A stretch of DNA of 64,000 nt from an uncultured Tateyamaria sp. (GTDB taxonomy: Bacteria > Pseudomonadota > Alphaproteobacteria > Rhodobacterales > Rhodobacteraceae): positions 1 to 64,000 of the forward strand of contig NZ_CANMEU010000011.1 of NCBI RefSeq assembly GCF_947497045.1. The letters run 5' to 3'. Numbering within the stretch: the first letter of the stretch is position 1; each line of letters opens with the position of its first letter. Below are positions 52,453 to 61,990 of the stretch, in pieces. The notes under the pieces were generated by a model, which saw nothing but the letters and a program-made list of their open reading frames with translations, was not told where the DNA came from and searched no databases. The translations under genes were made by a program, and so were the position numbers.

Positions 52453-53887
52453 TATTCCGTTGGTGCTGGCCAGTGAAGGGCATCATGGCCCGGTGATCCA
52501 CGCCTCCAATCGTATCGCGCGGGGGATGGGCATTCTGCCGGGGTCACGCGTTGTGGATATGCGCGCGATTTGCCCCGAATTGCAGGTGGAATATGCAGAT
52601 CAGGCCGGTGACCGGGCCGCATTGGATCGTTTGGTCCTGTGGGCGCGGCGCTGGTGCCCTTGGACGGTGCGTGATGGCGACAATGGGATGATTTTGGACA
52701 CAAGCGGCTCCGATCATCTGCTTGGCGGCGAAGCTGCGATGCTGATCGAGATGGAGACCCAATTGTCCTTGCTTGGCCTGACATCACAACTGGCCGTTGC
52801 CCCGACATGGGGAAGCGCCTGGGCGTTGGCAAGATTTGGGCCTGTGCGCTCAATCTGCATGGCCGATGAAATTCCCCACAAACTTGGGCCCTTGCCTGTC
52901 GCTGGATTGCGTCTGGACGGTGACACTTTGCTGCTGTTGCAACGGTTGGGGCTTAAAACCATCGGGGCATTGATGGATGTGCCGCGCCTGTCGCTGACAC
53001 GGCGCTTTGTGAAAGCGGCCCTCGCCTCCAACCCGCTGATGCGGCTGGATCAGGCTTTTGGACGGTTGGCCGAACCTGTTGCTAGCGTCGATGCAAAGCC
53101 GCGGTTCATGGTCCAAAGCCGCTTGGCAGAGCCTGTTTTTGACCCGACACCCTATCTGCCCCAGTTGTGCGAAGACCTGTGTGATGCGTTGCAGCACGCA
53201 AGCATGGGGTGTCGCAGGCTGCATTTGACGGTGTACCGCACGGATGGCGATGTCAGCCATGTCGACATTGCCATGTCTGCCAGTACACAGGACCCCATCC
53301 ACCTGCACAGCCTGTTTCGTGACAAGGTCGAGCGTATCAACCCCGGTTTCGGTTTTGATCTGATCACATTGGCCGCAGGCGGCGTGGAACCGATGCACGT
53401 TGTCCAAAAGCGTTTGGATGGCGATGTTGAGGATGGTCTGGACCTCAGCTTGCTTGTGGATCGGCTGACGGCAAAGTTCGGCACACAGGCTGTGTCGCGC
53501 CCTACCTTGCGTGCCAGCCACGTACCGGAACGTGCCGAGGGGCGTGTCGCCGCCCTGTCCACCCCCCCTCAACCGGTTGAGGCTGCGTCCCACAACCGCC
53601 CCATCCGTCTGCTGGACATCCCCGAAGAAGTGCGTGTGCTTTATGCGGTGCCAGAAGGCCCACCGGCACAGTTTGTCTGGCGCAAGCAAACCCATCGCGT
53701 CACCCGCTATGCGGGGCCGGAACGGATCGCCCCCGAATGGTGGAGAGACCGCCCCGGCACCCGGCTGCGTGATTATTTCAAGGTCGAGGATCAGACAGGC
53801 CGCCGCATCTGGCTCTACCGCGAGGGTCTGCATGATGATGGGCGCGGCGGGGATCCACGCTGGTTCGTGCATGGGATGTTCGCCTGA
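52355..53887 (+). CDS. imuB: ImuB, Y-family polymerase-like protein
   Basis: A 510-residue Y-family polymerase homologue. The N-terminal palm reads SITLPHFAMERWQR, where active Y polymerases carry catalytic Asp, so it is probably inactive as a polymerase and bridges DnaE2 to the sliding clamp. HhH-like segments (AGLRLDGDTLLLLQRLGLKTIGAL) and a DIPEEVRVLYAVPEGPP region follow. The stop overlaps the dnaE2 start. Confidence 0.93.
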   Translation: MTGRRIVSITLPHFAMERWQRVMERQGNAPQDDIPLVLASEGHHGPVIHASNRIARGMGILPGSRVVDMRAICPELQVEYADQAGDRAALDRLVLWARRWCPWTVRDGDNGMILDTSGSDHLLGGEAAMLIEMETQLSLLGLTSQLAVAPTWGSAWALARFGPVRSICMADEIPHKLGPLPVAGLRLDGDTLLLLQRLGLKTIGALMDVPRLSLTRRFVKAALASNPLMRLDQAFGRLAEPVASVDAKPRFMVQSRLAEPVFDPTPYLPQLCEDLCDALQHASMGCRRLHLTVYRTDGDVSHVDIAMSASTQDPIHLHSLFRDKVERINPGFGFDLITLAAGGVEPMHVVQKRLDGDVEDGLDLSLLVDRLTAKFGTQAVSRPTLRASHVPERAEGRVAALSTPPQPVEAASHNRPIRLLDIPEEVRVLYAVPEGPPAQFVWRKQTHRVTRYAGPERIAPEWWRDRPGTRLRDYFKVEDQTGRRIWLYREGLHDDGRGGDPRWFVHGMFA

Positions 53888-56800
53888 TGCCCGAAATGGA
53901 CAACCAGCGCCCAAGGCGCACAATCGAGGATGAAGGGTTCACCCGCAACAGACCAAGCGCTTTTGTGGAGCTTGGCGTCACCACATGCTTTTCCTTTTTG
54001 CGCGGGGCCTCGGATGCCGTGGATCTGGCCACAACCGCAAATGCGTTGGGATATGACAAACTGGGTTGTGCGGACCTGAACACAATGGCGGGCGTGGTCC
54101 GCTTGCATGCCGAGGCCCATAAGGCCGAGATCACCCCCGTGATTGGCTGCCGCCTGGAGCTGGTGACGGGGGAGATGTTCCTCGCATATCCGCGTGACCG
54201 GGCGGCGTATGGGCGGCTGTGTACCTTGCTGTCCAAAGCCAAGATGCAGGCGGCTGATGGGTCATGGCAGCTTAAGGGGGCCTGTGACCTCACATTGGAT
54301 AATCTGGCACAGCACAGTGCGGGTGTGCAACTGATCGCCATACCCGGTTTGGATGTTGATCATTTTGGCGCGGGCCTGCGCCGTCTGATCCGCGCCCTGC
54401 CGACCCTCAAGCACATTGCTGCAAGTTACCTTTATCGCGGCGATGATCGCGCACGCATCAACTGCCTTGATGCGTTGGCCAAGAGCCATGGGTTGTCCAT
54501 TCTGGCGACCAATGACGTGCACTATCACGCCCCCGGGCAGCGCCCTTTGCAGGACGTGATGACATGTATCCTGCACAAAACCACAATCCAGAAGGCAGGC
54601 TTTCTGCTGGATGCCAATGCGGAACGGCACCTGAAATCCCCCGCGCAGATGAAGGCGCTGTTTTCAGAGTGGCCGCATGCCATTCACGCAACGCGGATCG
54701 TCGCGGATGCCTGCACGTTCAGCCTGCTGGAACTGTCTTACGAATACCCGCAGGAAACTGTGCCCAATGGGCGCACCCCACAGGAATATCTGGACGAACA
54801 GACATGGAAAGGGGCGGCATGGCGCTATCCGGATGGCATACCCGATGCCATAACGGCGACCTTGCGCAAAGAACTGGCGCTGATCGCCAAGCTTGATATT
54901 GCCAAGTATTTTCTGACGATCCAGAACATCGTCAATTTCGCCCGCCACGATTGCACCCCCCCGATCCTGTGCCAGGGCCGCGGATCAGCCGCGAACTCCG
55001 CCGTCTGTTACGTTCTGGGCATCACGGCCGTTGATCCGGCGACAAACGATCTGCTGTTTGAACGCTTCATCAGTGAAGAACGCAAAGAGCCCCCTGATAT
55101 CGACGTCGATTTCGAACATGAGCGGCGTGAGGAGGTCATCCAGCATATCTATGAAAAATACGGGCGTGATCGCGCAGCCTTGTGCGCCACGGTGATCCAC
55201 TATCGCCCTCGTATGGCCGTGCGTGAAGTGGGCAAGGTCATGGGGCTGTCCGAAGACATCACCACCGCCTTGTCCAAAACCATCTGGGGATCATGGGGGC
55301 GTGAGGTGGGTGCGCGCGAGGCGGCAGAGGCGGGCATTGACCTGAATGATCCACTGATGGCGCGCACGATCAAGCTGGCCGATCAGATGATTGGCATGCC
55401 ACGCCATTTGGGCCAGCATGTTGGCGGGTTCATCCTGACGCAAAAGAAGCTGACCGAAACTGTCCCCATTGGAAACGGCGCAATGCCCGAGCGCAGTTTC
55501 ATCGAATGGGACAAGGACGACATCGACGAATTGCGCATCCTCAAGGTAGATGTGCTTGCCCTTGGAATGCTGACCTGCATCCGCAAAGCCTTCGATATGA
55601 TTGCAGCCCATCACGGACCGAAATTCACATTGGCAAGCATTCCGCAGGACGACACGCCGACTTATGACATGCTGTGTAAAGGCGACAGTCTGGGGGTGTT
55701 TCAGGTCGAAAGCCGCGCGCAGATGAACATGCTGCCCCGCCTCAAGCCGCGCGAATTCTATGATCTGGTCATTCAGGTTGCCATCGTCCGGCCCGGCCCA
55801 ATTCAGGGCGATATGGTGCACCCTTATTTGCGCAGGCGCAGCGGGAAAGAGGCCGAAGAGTACCCCTCACCTGCCGCCCCCCATGATCCGGATGAGCTGA
55901 GGAACGTGCTCAAGCGGACCAAGGGCGTGCCGATCTTTCAGGAACAGGCGATGAAAGTTGCTATGGTTGCCGCCGAATTTTCCCCTGACGAGGCCAACCA
56001 GCTGCGCAAAGCCATGGCGACATTCCGGTCACGCGGCACCATTGGCGCATTGGAGGAAAAGATGGTCGGGCGCATGATCCGGCGCGGCTATGACCCGGAA
56101 TTTGCGAACCGCTGCTTTCATCAGATCAAAGGGTTCGGGGATTACGGTTTCCCTGAAAGCCACGCGGCCAGCTTTGCGCATCTTGTGTACGTGTCAAGCT
56201 GGATCAAATGTCATTATCCGGATGTGTTCTGTGCGGCTTTGCTGAACGCGCAGCCTATGGGGTTCTATGCGCCCGCCCAGATTGTGCGTGATGCCCGTGA
56301 ACATGGCGTCACAGTGCGTGCGCCAGATGTGAACTACAGCGATTGGGACACCACGCTGGAACCCGTCGCGCCAGGGGTCTTTGCAGTGCGCTTGGGGCTG
56401 CGCCAGATTGATGGCGTGCGGCAGGACATGGCGCACCGGATCATGGAGGCGCGGCTGACCCCCTATACCGATCTGGCAGACCTGAAAAAGCGTGCTCGTC
56501 TTGATGTCGGCACCTTGCGCAAACTGGCGGCGGCGGATGCCGTGCGCTCCATGGATCTGGATCGGCGGCAGGCGCTTTGGGATGCCCGTGCGTTGCGGGA
56601 TGCGCCGGCATTGCCCCTATTTCAGGAAAACAGGGATGAGGGGCGCGAAGTGCAGTTTAACCTGCCGCAGATGCCCATGTGTGAACATGTCATTGCGGAT
56701 TATCAAACCACACGGCTGTCCTTGAAAAAGCATCCAATGTCGTTTCTGCGTACAAGCATGACACGGCAGGGCTATCGCTCGACCGGGGCTCTCAATACGA

Positions 56801-57189
56801 TGCGCAATGGCCAGTTGATCAAGCTGGCTGGGATTGTACTGATCCGCCAGCGCCCCGGCAGCGCCAAGGGGGTCTGCTTTATTACGCTTGAGGACGAGGT
56901 CGGCGTTGCCAATCTGGTCGTCTGGCCAAAAGTGATGGAGGCGTTTCGCAAGGTCATCATGCGCGCGCGGATCATTGATGTCACAGGTATGGTGCAGCGC
57001 AGCGATGATGTCATCCATGTTGTGGCCCATCATCTGTCCGATCGCAGCGATGCGCTTGATCGGTTGGCAAATGATGTGATGACCCCTCCGCTTGCCCGCG
57101 CCGATGAAGTCAGGAAAGCCCTCCCCAACGGCACCCACGGCCATCCGCGCAATGTGCGCGTCATCCCGAAATCGCGGGACTTTCATTAG
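53887..57189 (+). CDS. dnaE2: Error-prone DNA polymerase DnaE2 (ImuC)
   Basis: A 1100-residue C-family polymerase: PHP domain (VELGVTTCFSFLRGASDAVD), catalytic palm with PDIDVDFEHERREEV and KVDVLALGML, finger GQGRGSAANSAVCY, HhH and C-terminal OB fold (IKLAGIVLIRQRPGSAKGV). It carries out translesion synthesis after SOS induction. Its 3' end overlaps the convergent udgX by 29 bases. Confidence 0.96.
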   Translation: MPEMDNQRPRRTIEDEGFTRNRPSAFVELGVTTCFSFLRGASDAVDLATTANALGYDKLGCADLNTMAGVVRLHAEAHKAEITPVIGCRLELVTGEMFLAYPRDRAAYGRLCTLLSKAKMQAADGSWQLKGACDLTLDNLAQHSAGVQLIAIPGLDVDHFGAGLRRLIRALPTLKHIAASYLYRGDDRARINCLDALAKSHGLSILATNDVHYHAPGQRPLQDVMTCILHKTTIQKAGFLLDANAERHLKSPAQMKALFSEWPHAIHATRIVADACTFSLLELSYEYPQETVPNGRTPQEYLDEQTWKGAAWRYPDGIPDAITATLRKELALIAKLDIAKYFLTIQNIVNFARHDCTPPILCQGRGSAANSAVCYVLGITAVDPATNDLLFERFISEERKEPPDIDVDFEHERREEVIQHIYEKYGRDRAALCATVIHYRPRMAVREVGKVMGLSEDITTALSKTIWGSWGREVGAREAAEAGIDLNDPLMARTIKLADQMIGMPRHLGQHVGGFILTQKKLTETVPIGNGAMPERSFIEWDKDDIDELRILKVDVLALGMLTCIRKAFDMIAAHHGPKFTLASIPQDDTPTYDMLCKGDSLGVFQVESRAQMNMLPRLKPREFYDLVIQVAIVRPGPIQGDMVHPYLRRRSGKEAEEYPSPAAPHDPDELRNVLKRTKGVPIFQEQAMKVAMVAAEFSPDEANQLRKAMATFRSRGTIGALEEKMVGRMIRRGYDPEFANRCFHQIKGFGDYGFPESHAASFAHLVYVSSWIKCHYPDVFCAALLNAQPMGFYAPAQIVRDAREHGVTVRAPDVNYSDWDTTLEPVAPGVFAVRLGLRQIDGVRQDMAHRIMEARLTPYTDLADLKKRARLDVGTLRKLAAADAVRSMDLDRRQALWDARALRDAPALPLFQENRDEGREVQFNLPQMPMCEHVIADYQTTRLSLKKHPMSFLRTSMTRQGYRSTGALNTMRNGQLIKLAGIVLIRQRPGSAKGVCFITLEDEVGVANLVVWPKVMEAFRKVIMRARIIDVTGMVQRSDDVIHVVAHHLSDRSDALDRLANDVMTPPLARADEVRKALPNGTHGHPRNVRVIPKSRDFH

Positions 57190-58627
57190 AGGACACGGCA
57201 CCGCCCGAGACGATCCGGCCCGCCAGCCCGAGATCCGCTTGAAAATCGTGCATGGCTGTTTGGGCAACCTCGGTCGGTTGTGCGCGCAGGATATAGGCAG
57301 GGTGAAATGTGATCAGCACTTTGCCCCCATGCAGCCCATCCTCGATCCTGCCGCGCCTGTTCACAATCGCTTGCCCGGACCCGGTTGTTGCCAACGCCGC
57401 CGTTGCGCCCATCGCGACGATCAGTTTGGGGGCAACCTGTTTGATCTCTGCGCTCAGCCACCATGCGCACCGGTCGATTTCAGATCGTGAGGGCCGCTGA
57501 TGGATGCGCCTTTTGCCACGCGCCGTGAACTTGAAATGCTTGACTGCATTGGTGAGGTAAAGCGCCTCGTGCGTCAGACCTGCATGGGCCGCGGCCTGGT
57601 CGAAAAGCTGCCCGGCCGGTCCGATAAAGGGACGCCCGGCCAGATCCTCCTGATCGCCCGGTTGTTCCCCGACAATCATCAGGTCCGCATCCGCCGGGCC
57701 GCTGCCGGGCACCGCCTGGGTCGCCCTCTTGTGAAGATCGCAGCGTGTGCAGCCCTCAAGCGCGTCGCGTATGGCGCAGGCGGACCCAGTCCATTCAGAG
57801 ACATTGCGCATCTGCATGGCTTGCGCTCCGGCGGCGTGCGCGGGTGGCAGGGTCGGGGCGGCCTCTGCCATGGCGCGTGCACGGGCAGGTGCCGTGGCGA
57901 TCAGTTCGGGAATGGCGACCGCCTCGGGCATGTTTTTCCAGTATTTCTTGGGCATTTCCGACTGCATCGCCACCACTTTCAGCCGGGCGGGGTTAAAGAT
58001 GTTGCGGAAATAGGTGACCCACAGCTCTTCGTGGGCATCATCGGGTAGGTCGGGGGCGTCGGTGCCGTCCTCCAGCCGCAACAGGCCATTTTCGAAATGG
58101 GCGCTGACATCAGGGGTCAGGATACGCCAATCCATATCGCCAAAGCGGCGGCAAAAGAACTGCGCGGTCGGCTCAACTGTGTGATGGGTCGGTTCAAACC
58201 ACGCGGCAAAGGATCGCCGCGGCGCTATCGGGTCCCCGATCTCGCGAAATCGGACAAAGGCTTTCATCTTGTGCTGACAGCGGTGCACGCCTTTTTCCAG
58301 GCTGCGCAGCTTTGCAACTTCGGCGTCCCCCCGATCAGACATCAGCCAAGGCGCGCTTTGGACCCGCCACAGCAGTGCATAGAGCCGCGCAAAGCGCTGA
58401 GGGTCGGAATGCCAGACCACGCTGTTGGCCAATGCCACAAAGCTGCGCGGCACGGTGATGTCGCTGCGATTCCGAACTGGTGTGGGTGGGTTCGCAAACA
58501 ACTCGGGCGGGGTATCATTGTCGCCCCAAATGACGTCGCTGGGCGGCACCTGTTCCCCCAACAACGCGCGCGCCGCATCGCGCCACGCCAACGCAGTGCC
58601 GATTTTGGGCAAAGCGACGTGTCGCAT
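57161..58627 (-). CDS. udgX: UdgX family uracil-DNA glycosylase with DUF4130 domain
   Basis: A 488-residue fusion: an N-terminal DUF4130 domain (about 1-245; MRHVALPKIGTALAWRDAARALL opening) and a C-terminal Fe-S uracil-DNA glycosylase. It has GEQPGDQEDLAGRPF, Cys-rich CTRCDLHKR and the KRRIH loop whose His376 in UdgX makes a covalent bond with uracil-excised DNA. The HPAY motif is present near the end. The start at 58627 overlaps the radical SAM stop (TAATG), so the two form an operon. Its tail runs 29 bases into dnaE2 on the other strand. Confidence 0.93.
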   Translation of the reverse strand: MRHVALPKIGTALAWRDAARALLGEQVPPSDVIWGDNDTPPELFANPPTPVRNRSDITVPRSFVALANSVVWHSDPQRFARLYALLWRVQSAPWLMSDRGDAEVAKLRSLEKGVHRCQHKMKAFVRFREIGDPIAPRRSFAAWFEPTHHTVEPTAQFFCRRFGDMDWRILTPDVSAHFENGLLRLEDGTDAPDLPDDAHEELWVTYFRNIFNPARLKVVAMQSEMPKKYWKNMPEAVAIPELIATAPARARAMAEAAPTLPPAHAAGAQAMQMRNVSEWTGSACAIRDALEGCTRCDLHKRATQAVPGSGPADADLMIVGEQPGDQEDLAGRPFIGPAGQLFDQAAAHAGLTHEALYLTNAVKHFKFTARGKRRIHQRPSRSEIDRCAWWLSAEIKQVAPKLIVAMGATAALATTGSGQAIVNRRGRIEDGLHGGKVLITFHPAYILRAQPTEVAQTAMHDFQADLGLAGRIVSGGAVSSNESPAISG

Positions 58628-59871
58628 TACAGCAACGTCAATTGCTGGGGTGGGGGCGCGAACCGGGCGCGCAAATCCGCGCTGTCCGTCAACCCGCCGG
58701 GGGTCCATCCAAGGGCTGTGATGAACGCGCGCGCCTTTGTCATCGATCCGCCCATGCGGGCCAGATCCTCATAGCGCAACGTGCGATGCCGCCGTGTGCT
58801 GAGGATCCGTTGCACCGATTTGACGCCAAAGCCGGGGACCCGCAGCAACATGTCCTTGCTCGCAGTGTTCACATCCAGCGGAAACAGGCCGCGATGCTGC
58901 AAAGCCCACGCCAGTTTAGGGTCAATATCAAGGTCCAGGTTCCCGTCCGGGGTTACACCCGTAATTTCGTTCAGGTCGAACCCATAGAACCGCAACAGCC
59001 AGTCCGCCTGATAGAGCCGATGTTCCCTCTGCAACGGCGGGCGGATCAGCGGCAGCTTGCTGGAACTGTCTGGGATCGGCGAAAAGGCCGAGTAATAGAC
59101 CCGCTTCAGCTTGTAACTGGAATAAAGCCGGGTGGATTGCGACAGCACCGCCGCATCGTTTGACGCATCCGCCCCCACAATCACCTGAGTGGATTGCCCT
59201 GCGGGGGCAAACCGGGGCGGGCGTTTGCCGGTGTGAGACCTGTCCTTGGCTACCTCTTTGCGCATGCGGACGTTGGCCATTGCCTTGCGGATTTGCGCGG
59301 GGTTCTTTTCCGGCGCGAAATTCTTGACCGACACATCCGTGGGGAGTTCGACGTTGATTGACAGCCGATCTGCCAGCAATCCCGCTTCTTCGATCAATTC
59401 GGGGGCCGCATCGGGGATCGTCTTGAGGTGAATATAGCCGCGAAAGTTTTCCTCATGGCGCAGCTTGCGTGCAATGCGCACCATGTCCGACATTGTCCGA
59501 TCTGGCGACTGTATGATCCCGGACGACAGGAACAGCCCTTCAATGTAATTGCGGCGGTAGAAATTGATTGTCAGATCCACGACCTCGTCCACCGAAAACC
59601 GTGCGCGTGGTACGTTTGAGGACACCCGATTGACGCAATAGCTACAGTCATAGATGCAAAAATTTGTCATCAATATCTTGAGCAGGCTGATGCAGCGCCC
59701 ATCCGGGGCATAGGCGTGACAAATCCCTGATCCCTCGTTCGACCCCAATCCCTTACCATCGCGTGAATCGTGTTTGGTCGACCCTGATGAGGCGCAAGAG
59801 GCGTCGTATTTGGCCGCATCACTGAGGATCGCGAGTTTGGAGTCGAGAGAGTGTCGGGGCATAATGTTCAT
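58627..59871 (-). CDS. Putative DNA modification/repair radical SAM protein
   Basis: A 414-residue radical SAM protein of the family paired with DUF4130/UdgX: Fe-S motif CIYDCSYC (Cys72, 76, 79), a FLSSGIIQSPDRTM segment, and a C-terminal HhH pair (LLRVPGFGVKSVQRILSTRR) for DNA binding. The reaction is unknown. The LexA box overlaps the start codon, so ATG 59862 is an alternative start on a nearly leaderless mRNA. It is translationally coupled to udgX. Confidence 0.9.
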   Translation of the reverse strand: MNIMPRHSLDSKLAILSDAAKYDASCASSGSTKHDSRDGKGLGSNEGSGICHAYAPDGRCISLLKILMTNFCIYDCSYCVNRVSSNVPRARFSVDEVVDLTINFYRRNYIEGLFLSSGIIQSPDRTMSDMVRIARKLRHEENFRGYIHLKTIPDAAPELIEEAGLLADRLSINVELPTDVSVKNFAPEKNPAQIRKAMANVRMRKEVAKDRSHTGKRPPRFAPAGQSTQVIVGADASNDAAVLSQSTRLYSSYKLKRVYYSAFSPIPDSSSKLPLIRPPLQREHRLYQADWLLRFYGFDLNEITGVTPDGNLDLDIDPKLAWALQHRGLFPLDVNTASKDMLLRVPGFGVKSVQRILSTRRHRTLRYEDLARMGGSMTKARAFITALGWTPGGLTDSADLRARFAPPPQQLTLL

Positions 59872-59880
59872 GGTATGTTC
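59866..59880 (-). promoter_or_regulatory. LexA box overlapping the radical SAM gene start
   Basis: On the minus strand GAACATACCATGAAC is an exact GAAC-N7-GAAC box. It contains the ATG at 59871 and a TACCAT -10-like hexamer, with a TTGCAT -35-like hexamer 17 bases upstream. Bound LexA would block the promoter directly. Confidence 0.82.
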
Positions 59881-59990
59881 TAATTCGCAGTGATGCAAGC
59901 AGATGTGATGCCGCGCTGGCCATGTATCGGCGAATTGATTTTATGCATCCGACACTTAGCTTACGAGGGAGCCGAGGGCATGAAACACTG

Positions 59991-61322
59991 ATGAGCCAAA
60001 ATAACCCCATATCGCGCCCGCTGGCGGTGCCGACAGGTCGCGTGTCGCGCATGATGCGCATGGGTGTGCTCGCCGCGGATGTGGCCGGACGCATGGCTGT
60101 TGACGGTGCGCGCCAGTGGGGCAAGGGCAGTCGCCCGACACCGCGCGAGTTGTTTATGACTCCGGGCAACCTGCGCCGCATGACGGATGAGTTGGCGCGC
60201 ATGCGTGGGGCGGCGATGAAGGTCGGTCAGCTTGTCTCGATGGATGCTGGCGATGTGTTGCCCCCCGAACTGGCCGAGGTTATGGCCCGCCTGCGCGCCG
60301 ATGCTGATTTCATGCCGCCCAAACAGTTGCGCGATGTGCTGGATACGGAGTGGGGTGCCGGCTGGCGTCAGCGCTTTGCCCAGTTTGATGTGCGCCCCAT
60401 TGCGGCGGCCTCTATCGGGCAGGTTCACAGGGCGTGTTTGCCTGATGGCACCAAACTGGCGATCAAGGTGCAATATCCCGGCATCGCGCGCAGTATTGAC
60501 AGTGACGTGTCAAACATTGGCAGTCTGATCCGCATGTCACGGCTGTTGCCCGAGGGCTTTGAATTGCGTCCCTATCTGGATGAGGCGCGCGCGCAACTGA
60601 AGGAAGAAGCGGATTACAACGCCGAGGCCGCTCATCTTGCGACCTTTGGCCGATTGCTGAAAGATGATGCGGATTTTATCGTGCCCGCGCTCCATGCGCC
60701 GCTGACCACGCGAAAAGTGCTCGCAATGACATACGTGAAGTCTGACAAGATCGAAACGGTCGCTGAGCAACCTCAGGATGTGCGTGACGGGGTGATGTAT
60801 GTGCTGTGTATGTTGATGTTGCGAGAGTTGTTTGAGTTCGGCGTGATGCAGACCGATCCCAACTTTGCCAATTATCGCTTTGATCCGGACACGGGGCGGA
60901 TCGCCTTGTTGGATTTTGGCGCGACGCGCCGCGTGCCTGCGGCCTTGCAGACCCATATGCGTGCACTCTTGCAGGCCGGGTTGGCAGATCAACGCACCGA
61001 GGTTGGCCATATCGTGATGCAGATGGGATTGGTGCCGGATACCGTCGAGGCCCCGTTTCGCGACCGCATCCTTGATATGATCATGCTTGTCTTTGATGAA
61101 ATCCGGGTCGCGCCCCTGCTGGACCTTGGCACATCGGATTTGTCCCGGCGGTTGCAGCGCGAAGGTGAGGCGCTGGCCGCTGCCGGTTTTGTGCCGCCTC
61201 CGGTGCCCATGGATTTGCTCTATATCCAACGCAAGGTCGCGGGCATGTTTCTGCTGGCGACCCGTCTGAAGGCTCGTGTGCCCGTGACAGAGTTGATCGC
61301 GACGGGGTTGAACCGCGTATGA
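59991..61322 (+). CDS. ABC1/UbiB/AarF-family protein kinase-like
   Basis: A 443-residue UbiB/ABC1 family atypical kinase. Motifs are KVGQLVSMDAGDVLPPEL (KxGQ), AAASIGQVHRACLPDG (ASIGQVH), AIKVQYPG with the Lys, QTDPNFANY (catalytic site) and LLDFGATR. Such proteins support ubiquinone or lipid metabolism. ATG 59991 has GAGGG upstream. It begins an operon with an ABC transporter. Confidence 0.9.
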   Translation: MSQNNPISRPLAVPTGRVSRMMRMGVLAADVAGRMAVDGARQWGKGSRPTPRELFMTPGNLRRMTDELARMRGAAMKVGQLVSMDAGDVLPPELAEVMARLRADADFMPPKQLRDVLDTEWGAGWRQRFAQFDVRPIAAASIGQVHRACLPDGTKLAIKVQYPGIARSIDSDVSNIGSLIRMSRLLPEGFELRPYLDEARAQLKEEADYNAEAAHLATFGRLLKDDADFIVPALHAPLTTRKVLAMTYVKSDKIETVAEQPQDVRDGVMYVLCMLMLRELFEFGVMQTDPNFANYRFDPDTGRIALLDFGATRRVPAALQTHMRALLQAGLADQRTEVGHIVMQMGLVPDTVEAPFRDRILDMIMLVFDEIRVAPLLDLGTSDLSRRLQREGEALAAAGFVPPPVPMDLLYIQRKVAGMFLLATRLKARVPVTELIATGLNRV

Positions 61323-61990
61323 CGCAAGCCGACCCGGCCCTTTTTCTATGCGGTGTTCAGAAGACATTTGCGGGGGCGGATGGGCCTGTGCGTGTGTTGG
61401 GTGGTGTGGACCTGACACTTGCGCCCGGTGAAACGCTTGCGCTGACCGGGGAATCCGGTAGCGGCAAAAGCACATTGCTCCATATTGCCGGTGGGCTTGA
61501 GGTCGCGGATGCTGGGACTGTGCGCGTGGCGGGTCACGATCTGACCGGCTTGTCCGACAGTGATCGGGCCGTTGTGCGGTGTCGGGATGTGGCTGTGATC
61601 TTTCAACAGTTCAATCTGATCCCATCGTTGAATGTGGCGGACAATATCGCGTTTCAGGCGCGGCTTGCAGGGCGTGCGGATATGGTCCTGATTGGCGATC
61701 TTGCCGCTCGGCTTGGGCTGTCTGATCAGATGCGCAAATACCCCGAGGCCCTGTCGGGCGGCCAGCAACAGCGTGTCGCCATCGCGCGGGCCATTGCGGC
61801 GCGTCCGCAAGTGTTGCTGGCTGATGAACCCACAGGTAATCTGGATGAAAGTACGGCCGTGCAGGTTCTGGACCAGTTGTTGACCCTCGTGGCGGATACG
61901 GGCGCTGCATTGCTGCTAGTGACACATTCACCCACCATCGCCGCCCGTATGGGTCGCCGGTTGCATCTTAGCCGTGGAGTGTTGGCGTGA
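61319..61990 (+). CDS. ABC transporter ATP-binding protein, LolD-like
   Basis: A 223-residue ATPase: Walker A GESGSGKSTLLHIAGG, FQQFNLIPSLNVADNI, signature LSGGQQQRVAIARAI and Walker B VLLADEPTGNLDE. This is the MacB/LolD class that partners FtsX-like permeases. It overlaps the upstream kinase by four bases and the downstream permease by four. Confidence 0.93.
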   Translation: MTQADPALFLCGVQKTFAGADGPVRVLGGVDLTLAPGETLALTGESGSGKSTLLHIAGGLEVADAGTVRVAGHDLTGLSDSDRAVVRCRDVAVIFQQFNLIPSLNVADNIAFQARLAGRADMVLIGDLAARLGLSDQMRKYPEALSGGQQQRVAIARAIAARPQVLLADEPTGNLDESTAVQVLDQLLTLVADTGAALLLVTHSPTIAARMGRRLHLSRGVLA

